Of a DNA stretch of 64,000 bases, positions 44,801 through 54,289 are shown piece by piece. Location: positions 248,001 to 312,000 of the forward strand of contig NZ_MKIN01000019.1 of NCBI RefSeq assembly GCF_001938985.1. The letters run 5' to 3'. Below the pieces are notes generated by a model. It made no database searches. It was given only the letters and a program-made list of their open reading frames with translations, and was not told the origin of the DNA. Origin of the DNA: Gillisella taibaishanensis. GTDB taxonomy: Bacteria; Pseudomonadota; Alphaproteobacteria; Rhizobiales; Rhizobiaceae. Each line of letters begins with the position of its first letter. Within the stretch, counting starts at the first letter, position 1. Both the position numbers and the translations under genes were made by a program.

Positions 44801-45340
44801 TTCAAACAGCGAATGGAGGCTTTTGTCGATCAAACCGTCTCGCCGTGGGCATGGAAGGGCACGTTTGGCGCAGCCGGGATGGCAAGCGATGGCGTTGCGC
44901 AGTTTGAGCGGGCCGACCAGATCACCCGCGCCTTTTTCCCCAATGGCAGCGAAACGCCGTCGATCGCCATCAACGTAAAGCCGGTATCGCTTGGGGACTC
45001 CTCGACAGCTGTCATGCTTGAAATCCAGGGAGAGCGGGTGGTGTATTTCCATGGTCCGGTGCAGGCAAAGACCATTACCTGGCCCTCAAAGGATGCCGCA
45101 AGCATGTCCCGCATCGCCTTCCAGCCAGGCGGCTGGCAGCAGGCGAAGACGGAAAACGGTGACTGGTCGGCGTTCCGGTTGTTCGACGACGCGCAGGTCG
45201 AAAATCAGAGTGACGACCTGTTCCGGGCGAAGTTCACCAACGACAATCAGGTAGCCGAGTTCGACGTACAATTCGGCTCGGTGCTGAATGCCTATAGGCT
45301 GAAGGCACTGAACGAATTTGCCTGCCCGACCCAGTTCTGA
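41837..45340 (+). CDS. tssM: ImpL (TssM), T6SS inner-membrane IcmF-like protein
   Basis: TssM is the large transenvelope component. The 1167-residue protein has two N-terminal membrane helices (about 25-48 and 60-80), a cytoplasmic NTPase-like domain with Walker A GAPGSGKT (residues 140-147) and a Walker B-like ILIDTAGRYTTQDD, a third helix (about 434-456, VWGLAVAAVVIVFAGW), then the IcmF-related periplasmic region to the end. The intact Walker A matters because ATP binding by TssM drives secretion in A. tumefaciens. It starts at GTG, overlapping the impK stop. Confidence 0.95.
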   Translation: MINPLSWFYTIRSYVDSYAGVLGRRFISLIWVIALCVLIWFYGYLAAFGSFKPLASVSARIWTMVAIFAIWAAYMIVTLVRAKRQDKELVDDIEAQAFANREAEVSEIRNRLQEALALLRRITKRRFGYIYELPWYVIFGAPGSGKTTALTNSGLQFPLGDALGSDAVKGIGGTRNCNWWFADQAILIDTAGRYTTQDDLDGSSKAGWEGFLSLLRRYRRSQPVNGALLTLSIGDLMTRDPEAQREELRAIRKRLAELDERLGARVPVYVLLTKADLLTGFVEFFDSFNKSDREQVWGMTFGLEESYGAKTLPERFGEEFALLQQRVDAMLIERLQQEQSADLRGRIFRFPAELAGLQEKLGEAISELCTGSSLVEAPLIRGIYFVSATQPDESLSRAIVSRTRRSYFLPRLFSEVIFNEAALVARDKRLSSRQVLLRQSVWGLAVAAVVIVFAGWTVTFFQNRAALAQAEEHLDAYDKLIQDVQVRNVSDADFLRVLPALDNLRAVPAGFENRPVWAASFGLSQGDKIAGRQRDAYQRALNGLLLPRMLVQLQKDLTVEHDVTRTFNALKLYEMLGGLGRLDRDFVSAQAAQMFNALYPGEGRAMARNALIQHASAMAGGVLPPVELDKRLIDKARETIQNQTVAERAFDILAGSRAARALMPWQPSLAFGGLGEKAFIRKTGAPLTDGVEGLFTSTGYRTVVLPRLADAAREALQEEWVRGSNAQLRGQTLESVAQAAMQIYYDRFEQRWTSVLGDVAVRPSQNLSDAVETTRILSNERNIVAQAARSIADATDLRPKGDTSGMSVLVSSASGDTVAAMLSSSMAAPDPFGRLREALDTPAADDGRKAATTSKSGSDKPASQVDAVLPVITALHDQLARAVTTSAEVAKVFDVDSQLTRANQDLLQDARRLPGPLDVWMAGLAADTGSLAVKSARGRISDLWSTEGASLCSSIVTGRYPFDRSSSRDVAMNDFIRLFGPKGLFQSFFKQRMEAFVDQTVSPWAWKGTFGAAGMASDGVAQFERADQITRAFFPNGSETPSIAINVKPVSLGDSSTAVMLEIQGERVVYFHGPVQAKTITWPSKDAASMSRIAFQPGGWQQAKTENGDWSAFRLFDDAQVENQSDDLFRAKFTNDNQVAEFDVQFGSVLNAYRLKALNEFACPTQF

Positions 45341-45347
45341 TGTTGCG

Positions 45348-45406
45348 CCTCTGATCCCAAGCGATCAGGGGCCGGCAAACGATAGCCCGTAGCGAAGCTG
45401 CGGGCT
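45348..45406 (+). repeat. Two tandem hairpins between impL and impM
   Basis: First stem CCTCTGATC/GATCAGGGG (45348-45356 and 45363-45371, one G-T pair). Second stem AGCCCGTAGC/GCTGCGGGCT (45384-45393 and 45397-45406, one G-T pair, loop GAA). They fill the only sizeable gap before the regulatory genes impM and impN and may lower their expression or mark an RNA-processing point. Confidence 0.55.
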
Positions 45407-45433
45407 GCACCGTTAGGAAAAAAGAGGCAATCC

Positions 45434-46855
45434 ATGGCATTGCGACCTGCCCCGACAGAAAAGGCACCCGTCGCCGACCGGATCGGCTTTTTCGGTAAAT
45501 TGCCGAGCCATGGCGACTTCCTGTCCGAAGGGCTGGAGCGCGATATGGTCGCGACGCTGGACGCTTGGATCAGAGGCGGTCTCTACGCCTGCGAGCAGGA
45601 GTTCGGCGCGGCTTGGGCCGAACTCTTTGCCGCCTCACCGCCATGGCGGTTTATCGTCGAGAAAGGCGTGTGGGACGGTGCCGCTCATGCCGGGGTGATG
45701 GTCCCGAGCCGCGACAGGGTCGGGCGCAGTTTTCCACTCATCGTCATGGCGCAGATGCATCGGTTCAGCTATCACCCCCGCACGCTGTTTCTTGACCATA
45801 CCTGGTTCATGGCCGCCGAAGGCCTCGCAGAGTCGACGCTGACGAGGGAGTTCGATCTCGGTCGCTTTACCGAAAACCTGAAACGCATGCGGCTGCCGCG
45901 TCCGCAGGAAGATGAAGGTGCCGCCACCGCCAGCAAGGATGGCACGGCCCTGTGGTGGTATATCGATCCGCAGACTGCAAAGCCTCAGGGACTCCGGTTA
46001 TCGGGCCAGCCAAAGCCTGAAGACTTCCTCAGGCTTTTCCGGCAGAGCACCGCAGCGCGGCAGCCAGCACCAGCAGCGCCGCAAGCTCCCTCACCTGCGT
46101 CCCCCGTTCCGGCGCGTGCGGCCACGGCCGCCGCACCTGTGCCGCCACCGCAGCGGGCGGCCACCACCTCTCGCCCAGTCACGGCCCGCTACAGCTACGC
46201 CAGCCACGCCGGTACACGCTTTTCCATCAATGCGGACGGACTGTTTTTATGTGACAAGCCAGCCGTATTCGCGATTGCCGACGGCGTGGGCGACGACACC
46301 GCTGCCCAAGAGGCTGCCCGCCATACCGCCGGTCAATTTGCGGGTATCGATGATGCTGGCGATCCCGAGGGCATGCTGCAGGCCATCAAGGGCAAACTTG
46401 GTCGCGCAAATAGCCTGCTTCTCGCCCGCAGCCAGAGAACCGACGGAAGCGCGCCGGCCGCAAGCGTCGTAGTCGCATCTGTCGTTGCGGATCAGCTCGT
46501 GCTGGTCTGGGCTGGCGACGCGCGTGCCTATTTGCTGCGCGACGGAACGATGGTGCCCCTTACCCGTGATCATGTGTCGGTGGGACTGCAAAAACGCCTG
46601 CGCCGTGGCGTCGGTTTGGAGCAGCAATTTCTGCCGGAGACATCGGTGAGCGCTGTTTCGCCGGGTGATCGCCTGCTGCTCTGCAGTTACCCGCTGGTGC
46701 AGGTCCTCTCCGAGCGTACGGTTGCGGAAATTCTGCAGGACTGTCATGGGAGCGACGGCGCCGAGCAATTGGTGCAAGAAGCATTGATTGCCAATGTCCG
46801 CGAAAATGTCAGCGCAATCCTCATAGACCCGGCGCCGCAACATGCTGGCAGCTGA
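45434..46855 (+). CDS. impM: ImpM, TagF-PppA fusion (T6SS repressor with PP2C phosphatase domain)
   Basis: The 473-residue protein joins two regulators. The N-terminal TagF/DUF2094 domain (about residues 15-160) has RIGFFGKLPSHGDFLSEGLE and PPWRFIVEKGVWDGAAHAGV. After a Pro/Ala-rich linker (about 200-245) comes a PP2C-type phosphatase (about 250-470) with FAIADGVGDDTAAQEAAR and LVLVWAGDARAYLLRDG, carrying the metal-binding aspartates. The fusion is known from A. tumefaciens, where it represses secretion. It should remove the phosphate added by ImpN. It overlaps impN by 14 bases. Confidence 0.94.
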   Translation: MALRPAPTEKAPVADRIGFFGKLPSHGDFLSEGLERDMVATLDAWIRGGLYACEQEFGAAWAELFAASPPWRFIVEKGVWDGAAHAGVMVPSRDRVGRSFPLIVMAQMHRFSYHPRTLFLDHTWFMAAEGLAESTLTREFDLGRFTENLKRMRLPRPQEDEGAATASKDGTALWWYIDPQTAKPQGLRLSGQPKPEDFLRLFRQSTAARQPAPAAPQAPSPASPVPARAATAAAPVPPPQRAATTSRPVTARYSYASHAGTRFSINADGLFLCDKPAVFAIADGVGDDTAAQEAARHTAGQFAGIDDAGDPEGMLQAIKGKLGRANSLLLARSQRTDGSAPAASVVVASVVADQLVLVWAGDARAYLLRDGTMVPLTRDHVSVGLQKRLRRGVGLEQQFLPETSVSAVSPGDRLLLCSYPLVQVLSERTVAEILQDCHGSDGAEQLVQEALIANVRENVSAILIDPAPQHAGS

Positions 46856-47843
46856 GGAATTCGCCGAGATCGCGGCCCGCTTCACGACGCTGATGCATGC
46901 GGTCCGCGGTTTGGAAGGAGAGGGTCGACGTCTCGCGATTGACCAATTGCGCAACGCCCTTGACCGACAGGCAGAAGCACTATTCCCTTCCGAGCCCGGC
47001 TTTATCGCTGGCACGTTTTCCGTCGAAGACCTAATGCATCAGGGTCAGCATAGCCGGATCTTGAAGCTGCGCCATCGCGATATCGGTACGCTGCATGTCT
47101 TGAAAACCTTGGCAACAAGCGCCGCGATGGCTGGACCGAGCGAGGTCGAGCGGTTGATCGGCGAGGCGAAAATTGGACTCAGCTTGAACCACCCTACGCT
47201 GACGGCATGCACGATGCTGCTACGGCTACCGGATGGCAGTCCCGGCCTCCTTCAGCCGTGGGGAGGGCATTCGCTGCTACACCATCTTGAGGTGCGGCGC
47301 AGGAATGCTCTGGGTCTCGCTCAGTCACGGCAACAGACTGGTTCAGCTACGGGCACGACGGAACAATCCAGGCTAGATAAGGCGGATGGGCCTCCCGATC
47401 CCCGCCAGATCCTCACCGCTCTGTTGTGCAGCGTTGATGCCTTGCATAACAAAGGCTTGGTCCATGGTGATATCAGCCCTGCAAATATCCTAATCAACGA
47501 GACAGTCGACAGCGCGTCACCGGCAATCACCCTGGCAGATTTTGGCCTGACGATAGAAATCGGGCGCCGATGGAGAGATCTTGGTCTCGCATCGATCGGG
47601 ACACCTGATTACAGCGCGCCGGAACAGAGCGCCGATACACCGGCGACACCAGCAATGGATCTCTTTTCGGCTGGCCGCGTGCTACAGCGAATTCTTGACG
47701 CGCTTGGTGACCAGTTTAGCCCCTCAAGCGACCGCGATAGACTCGTTGCTATCTCTGCTGAATTAACGGCCGCCGATCCTGCCGCGAGACCAAAAAGCGC
47801 CAGAGAAGCTCTGGCGCTTTTACAAGAACGATCAACAATCTAG
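46842..47843 (+). CDS. impN: ImpN (PpkA), T6SS Ser/Thr protein kinase
   Basis: A 333-residue Hanks-type kinase that should phosphorylate TssL. Seen in the sequence: catalytic lysine K88 in HVLKTL, the catalytic loop as HGDISPANIL (208-217; HGD in place of HRD, with Asp210 and Asn215), DFG at 233-235, activation-segment APE at 259-261 and the MDLFSAG helix. The glycine loop is poor. There is no membrane segment or sensor domain, so it is shorter than Pseudomonas PpkA. The 3' end contains a terminator-like hairpin. Confidence 0.92.
   Translation: MLAAEEFAEIAARFTTLMHAVRGLEGEGRRLAIDQLRNALDRQAEALFPSEPGFIAGTFSVEDLMHQGQHSRILKLRHRDIGTLHVLKTLATSAAMAGPSEVERLIGEAKIGLSLNHPTLTACTMLLRLPDGSPGLLQPWGGHSLLHHLEVRRRNALGLAQSRQQTGSATGTTEQSRLDKADGPPDPRQILTALLCSVDALHNKGLVHGDISPANILINETVDSASPAITLADFGLTIEIGRRWRDLGLASIGTPDYSAPEQSADTPATPAMDLFSAGRVLQRILDALGDQFSPSSDRDRLVAISAELTAADPAARPKSAREALALLQERSTI
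47793..47821 (-). terminator. Perfect 13-bp hairpin, terminator overlapping the 3' end of impN
   Basis: AAAAGCGCCAGAG pairs with CTCTGGCGCTTTT around three bases. On the minus strand it lies 34 bases past the polysaccharide-export gene and is followed by five T's, a classic intrinsic terminator. On the plus strand it also ends in four T's but sits inside impN, about 22 bases before its stop codon. Confidence 0.75.
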
Positions 47844-47854
47844 AGGCTGTCGCT

Positions 47855-48994
47855 TTAGTTTGCGGAAGAGCCCGGCAGCGGTGCTGCAGAGGTTGACGGA
47901 ACCTTCTGATAAACCGTCAGCAGTTTTGCCGCATCGACCATGCCGGAATTGTTGGCATAGAGCACGTCGCCCTTCTGCATCTGGAACAGCTGCATCAGCA
48001 TGATGCTCGATGCGTCCTTCATATTGACGTGGTAGATGACAGGCTTGCTAGTCGTGACCATGGTCACGGGACCCTTGGCACCACCCGCCATCGTCGTCGA
48101 GGTCGGCACCTGGATCAACTGATTGCGGAAGACATAGACATTGCGAGCATCGGCACGGTCGTCGAGCAAGCCGCCGGCTCGTCCGACAGCCTGGGCAAGC
48201 GTCAACTTGCCGGTTTCGAACTGGAATTCACCCGTGCTCTTGAAGGCGCCGAGCGCGGTATAGCTCGCCGCGTCGCCATCGACGATCAACTGATCACCCG
48301 GCATAAGCATGATATTCTGCTTGTCATCGTTCATGACCCGCTCAAGCGTCGTCGTGGCGCGCTCCCGGCCTCTGATCACCGTGACCTTGGCAGCCTGCGG
48401 CGCAACTGAGGCGCCGCCCGACTGAGCAATTACGTCAAGCACGCGCTCGCGGCGAGCTGTCAGAGGAACCTTGCCAGGTGTTTTGACGCCGCCGCTGACG
48501 ATCACGGCGCTGGAAGGCTTGTCGACAACAGTGACAACGGCCTGAGGATTGACCGCCGAGCCTTTCATACCCTGAACGACACGGTTCTGCAGGCCTTCGG
48601 GTGTGGAATCCGTAACGCGTTGCTTGCCAACGAAGGGCATCGTCACATAGCCCTGCTGATCAACGGTGAAGCGACCCAGGTTCAGGGTGCTGCTATGGGT
48701 GGAGGAGAACAGTCCCTCCTCACCGGTATCGAGCAGCGTCACATCGATGACATCGCCCGGCCGCAATCTTTGCTGGTTATAAACGCCACGCAGCGCGGTT
48801 AAGCCGGCATCGTTAGCCGCCATTTGTGGCGGAGCCGCCGTAACGGCCGGCGCCTTCGACAGCTCGATCACAGGCACCTTGCTGTTGCTGCCTGGAAACG
48901 TCGTGGAGCGGATAGCACTGGCGCTCGGCCCATCCGATGGTCTTGCGCAGCTCGACAAAACCGCGATCAGAAGGACTGGCAATAGCTTGCGCAT
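47855..48994 (-). CDS. Polysaccharide export lipoprotein (Wza/ExoF-like)
   Basis: A 379-residue outer-membrane-type polysaccharide export protein. It has a lipoprotein signal peptide with lipobox LSSC (Cys16), a Poly_export domain starting RLRPGDVIDVTLLDTGEEG, then SLBB-type repeats such as VIVSGGVKTPGKVPLTARR and LMPGDQLIVDGDAASY. Such proteins export capsule or exopolysaccharide with a Wzc-type partner, but no partner, polymerase or glycosyltransferase gene is in the window. GGAG lies seven bases before the ATG. It is convergent with impN. Confidence 0.9.
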   Translation of the reverse strand: MRKLLPVLLIAVLSSCARPSDGPSASAIRSTTFPGSNSKVPVIELSKAPAVTAAPPQMAANDAGLTALRGVYNQQRLRPGDVIDVTLLDTGEEGLFSSTHSSTLNLGRFTVDQQGYVTMPFVGKQRVTDSTPEGLQNRVVQGMKGSAVNPQAVVTVVDKPSSAVIVSGGVKTPGKVPLTARRERVLDVIAQSGGASVAPQAAKVTVIRGRERATTTLERVMNDDKQNIMLMPGDQLIVDGDAASYTALGAFKSTGEFQFETGKLTLAQAVGRAGGLLDDRADARNVYVFRNQLIQVPTSTTMAGGAKGPVTMVTTSKPVIYHVNMKDASSIMLMQLFQMQKGDVLYANNSGMVDAAKLLTVYQKVPSTSAAPLPGSSAN

Positions 48995-49465
48995 TCAATG
49001 CTCCAATCTAAGAATCAATATCGGAAAATAGATAGCAGTGATGCGCTAACGAACAATTGTAAAAACGGCGACATGCCGCAAAAACGACATTCAAAAGACA
49101 CATGTGGCTTTTCCGCAACCCTTGCGCAAGAAGCGCCTTATGCGCCTGGTCTTGATGAACAGCAAAACCAAATATCGCACCGGGAATGACGGCAATGGAG
49201 GCGCGGTAAAAGTCGCTTTAAATGCAACGAGCGGTGCCAGCAGCGAGGTGACATTCACTGTTTCACTTTTATGGTGTTGGACGAAGCCGGTGGCGTCGGC
49301 TCACCGTCAAATTGCTTGACGTTCAGATACCGCAGACAATCGTTTGCCCCGTCAGCGTAATCGCGGCCTTGCGGACTTCTATGGGCCTATGAAATTCATC
49401 CACCGACCGGTTCCTCATGAAGGGCGTGCGCTTAGAGGCGGCACAGAGGCTTGCCTCGCGTCAGA

Positions 49466-49480
49466 ATAGATAAGACTTAT
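49466..49480. promoter_or_regulatory. Candidate OxyR-type site 1 upstream of katG
   Basis: ATAG-N7-TTAT, one base off the ATAG-N7-CTAT half-operator recognised by OxyR-family regulators, overlapping the palindrome GATAAGACTTATC. It lies about 260 bases before the katG ATG. Confidence 0.4.
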
Positions 49481-49527
49481 CGAATGTCATTTTAATCGGC
49501 ATATTTTGGGTCTCGCACCATAGTTCG

Positions 49528-49542
49528 ATAGGAATGTCTTAT
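49528..49542. promoter_or_regulatory. Candidate OxyR-type site 2 upstream of katG
   Basis: A second ATAG-N7-TTAT with the same spacing, inside the dyad CGATA-N9-TATCG, about 200 bases before katG and 62 bases from site 1. The shared CTTATCGA sequence suggests the same protein binds both. Confidence 0.4.
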
Positions 49543-49624
49543 CGATGCGATCAATAAATCCAACTTAAAATTAACATCAACCTCCTTTAAGAAGGAGTTG
49601 GGAGGACGTCCGTCAGGCCATTGA

Positions 49625-51925
<2,301 letters not shown>

Positions 51926-51938
51926 TCCAATTCATCTT

Positions 51939-51966
51939 CCCGGGCGCGGCGAACGCCGCGTCCGGG
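51939..51966. terminator. GC-rich terminator-like hairpin between katG and the alcohol dehydrogenase gene
   Basis: A 13-base stem (one G-T pair) with a two-base AA loop, 13 bases after the katG stop, between two convergent genes. The T-tract is weak (GGGTCTTAATATT), so it may work in both directions or with Rho. Confidence 0.65.
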
Positions 51967-51998
51967 AGGGTCTTAATATTCCGCGAGGGTCTTAATAT
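51966..51998. repeat. Two tandem copies of a 14-base direct repeat
   Basis: GAGGGTCTTAATAT occurs at 51966-51979 and again at 51985-51998, a 19-base period directly after the katG hairpin. It looks like a small local duplication that doubled the T-rich tail of the hairpin. Confidence 0.7.
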
Positions 51999-52004
51999 AT
52001 TGCG

Positions 52005-53045
52005 TCAGAACCGGTCGATGACGCTGATACCAATATCGCGTGATTGGTCCATCGCCATGAGGATCGGCACTGCTTCGGAGAGGCTCACCCGGTTGCCTAT
52101 AAGCTTTTGTGGACTAATCTGGCCGGTCTCGATCATCGCCATCATCGCATCGTAGCGCCAGGCCTGCATGCCGTGGCTGCCGTAGATCTCGAGTTCGTGA
52201 GCAATGACCTGCGCCATCGGTATTTTTGCCGTCGCGTGCTCGCCAAGCATCAGGCCGACCTGAACATGCCGCCCGCGCCGTCTGAGATTGCTGATCGAGT
52301 TGAAGCTGGTGGTCGGATTGCCGAGCGCATCGATGGAGACGTGGGCGCCGCCCTTCGTGATTTCTCTGATGGCCTCTACCGTATCGGCAACTGCAAGCGA
52401 ATTCACCGTCGCAACGGCTCCGCATTCTCTCGCGAAAGCGAGTTTGTCATCAAAAATGTCTACCGCAACAACATTTGCGCCTAGCGCCGTGGCGATCATG
52501 ATCGCCGAAAGCCCGACGCCACCGCAGCCATGCACTGCCACCCAGTCTCCTGGACGGGTCCGAGCCTGATCAACGACAGCGCGGAAAGACGTGGCAAAGC
52601 GGCAGCCGAGGCTCGCCGCCGTGGCATCGTCGACACCATCGGGCAACGTCACCAGATTGGTTTCGGCATAATCGATTGCGACATATTCAGCGAAGGACCC
52701 CCAGTTGGTGAAACCGGGCTGGAACTGGTTTGGGCAGACTTGCTGGTTGCCGGAGTGGCATTCTGCGCAATGGCCGCAACCGGACACGAAGGGCACCGTC
52801 ACGCGGTCGCCTATCTTGAAACGCGACACCAGCTTTCCGACCGCAACAATTTCGCCGGCAAATTCATGGCCTGGAACATGCGGCAGGCTGATATCGGTGT
52901 CATGCCCCATCCAGCCATGCCAGTCACTGCGGCAGAGCCCTGTCGCCCCAACCTTGATGACCACGCCGTTTTGCGTCGGGGTCGGATCCGGCACCTCGAG
53001 AATTTCAGGGGCCTTTTCGAACAGTTCGAAAAGCATCGCTTTCAT
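52005..53045 (-). CDS. Zinc-dependent alcohol dehydrogenase family protein
   Basis: A 346-residue medium-chain dehydrogenase. The catalytic zinc set is Cys38 ([11 protein letters not shown]) and His60-Glu61 (VPGHEFAGE), the structural zinc set is Cys90, Cys93, Cys96 and Cys104, and the nucleotide fold is [20 protein letters not shown]. Substrate is not defined; an NAD(P)-dependent alcohol or aldehyde is likely. A palindrome CGGGTA-N6-TACCCG lies 32-49 bases before its ATG. It is downstream of, and on the same strand as, the nine-gene sulfur operon but after a 216-base gap. Confidence 0.9.
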   Translation of the reverse strand: MKAMLFELFEKAPEILEVPDPTPTQNGVVIKVGATGLCRSDWHGWMGHDTDISLPHVPGHEFAGEIVAVGKLVSRFKIGDRVTVPFVSGCGHCAECHSGNQQVCPNQFQPGFTNWGSFAEYVAIDYAETNLVTLPDGVDDATAASLGCRFATSFRAVVDQARTRPGDWVAVHGCGGVGLSAIMIATALGANVVAVDIFDDKLAFARECGAVATVNSLAVADTVEAIREITKGGAHVSIDALGNPTTSFNSISNLRRRGRHVQVGLMLGEHATAKIPMAQVIAHELEIYGSHGMQAWRYDAMMAMIETGQISPQKLIGNRVSLSEAVPILMAMDQSRDIGISVIDRF

Positions 53046-53076
53046 TGCACAACCTCCACATTCTGCCGCGAGAAAG

Positions 53077-53094
53077 CGGGTAAATACCTACCCG
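53077..53094. promoter_or_regulatory. Palindromic operator-like site before the alcohol dehydrogenase gene
   Basis: CGGGTA-N6-TACCCG, a perfect six-base inverted repeat, 32 bases upstream of the start codon where a repressor or MerR-type activator would bind. No regulator gene is adjacent. Confidence 0.45.
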
Positions 53095-53261
53095 AAAATC
53101 CCGCTGCGAACAGCTGTTATGGAGGAGAAACCGAAAGACTTGAAGGCTGCGATGGCTGGGGAAGTCGAAATTTTGACGTCTGCAAAACGACCAACTCATT
53201 TTCACTGCTACGGCAACCGTCGCAGGCAGAACAGACGACCGAGTCAGATCACCACGGGCTG

Positions 53262-54272
53262 TCACCTCGCTTTTTGCGCATCCTGACCGAGTTGCAGCGC
53301 GGATGCGAAATCCGTCAGGATCTGCTGGTAGTCCTCGACTTCGAATTCGTAAGGCAGTTCCAGGCGCAGTTCCGAAACTCGTGGCAGCACGGGATCTTGC
53401 GACAGGATCTCGGCAATTTCTTCGATCGAGCCAATGATATCAGGAAGAAACAGCGTCTGCTTAGGGCCGTTAGGCGCTAGGGTACGCGCGGTTCGGCGTT
53501 CGACAAAGTCCGCATAACGCCTCCGGGTCACCGCATCCGCACCGTCAGTGGGAAGAATGACCCGTCCTAGCCCAATGCGTGGCAGCGTCTCCTGCGTCCA
53601 GTTCTCCAGAAACCTGTCTATCAGCCGTTGCTGGGCAGTCAGAAAATCGTCGGTCCCTTCGCCGGTGATAATGTTACCTGTCAAAAGATGGAAGCCTGCC
53701 CTCCCCGCCCAGGTGGCCGAGGCAAGCGAGCCGCCGCCATACCACAGGCGTTGGGTCAGACCACTGGCGAACGGCCGCAGGCGGGGCACTTGTGAACCCG
53801 CGGCATTGCCCGCGATCGCTTCATTTGCAAGTGGCGCGCTCGAGAGAGCTCTCGCCAGACGCTCTGCACGCGCATAGCTGAAGTCCAGTTCCTCGACCGG
53901 ATCGATGAGATCGCCAAGCAATTTGGAGAAGGGCGGCGGCCCGGCTGAAACGCCGACATTCAGCCGGCCTCTGGAGAGCACGTCAACCGTAGCAAGGTCC
54001 TCCGCAAGGCGAAATGGATTTTCGTAACCCAGTTGGATCACAGCGGTCCCAAGCTCTATGTGTCGAGTGCGCTGGGTTGCCGCTGCAAGAAAGGTGGCCG
54101 CAGACGAAATGCCACGTTCCAGATGCCGCTGTCGCACCCAAGCGCTGTGATAGCCAAGACGTTCGCCAAGCTCGATCAGGCGAAGCGTCTCTTCCAGGCC
54201 GGAGAATGGATCGTCGTCGCGATAGTTGCCGGGCACAAGGAATGCAATGTTGCGAAGATGGGCAAAGGGCAT
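53262..54272 (-). CDS. Luciferase-like (LLM) flavin-dependent monooxygenase
   Basis: A 336-residue TIM-barrel flavoenzyme of the bacterial luciferase family. Visible features are LGYHSAWVRQRHLERGISS, ATQRTRHIELGTAVIQLGYE and LSRGRLNVGVSAGPPP, the usual flavin-site blocks. It is the last gene of the nine-gene minus-strand operon and begins 17 bases after the second acetyltransferase. Substrate is unknown; the context suggests a sulfur compound. It resembles neither SfnG nor the NtaA/YtnJ type closely, so the operon carries three distinct LLM branches. Confidence 0.85.
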   Translation of the reverse strand: MPFAHLRNIAFLVPGNYRDDDPFSGLEETLRLIELGERLGYHSAWVRQRHLERGISSAATFLAAATQRTRHIELGTAVIQLGYENPFRLAEDLATVDVLSRGRLNVGVSAGPPPFSKLLGDLIDPVEELDFSYARAERLARALSSAPLANEAIAGNAAGSQVPRLRPFASGLTQRLWYGGGSLASATWAGRAGFHLLTGNIITGEGTDDFLTAQQRLIDRFLENWTQETLPRIGLGRVILPTDGADAVTRRRYADFVERRTARTLAPNGPKQTLFLPDIIGSIEEIAEILSQDPVLPRVSELRLELPYEFEVEDYQQILTDFASALQLGQDAQKAR

Positions 54273-54289
54273 GCTGGATGATCCCGTCC

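Noticed and set aside
49104-49319. Short plus-strand frame in the gap before katG
   Set aside because: No ribosome site, no conserved pattern; kept as unassigned intergenic DNA.
52530-53480. Open frame of 316 codons on the plus strand spanning the alcohol dehydrogenase start
   Set aside because: Antisense to the dehydrogenase and to the end of the LLM gene; no ribosome site or family features.
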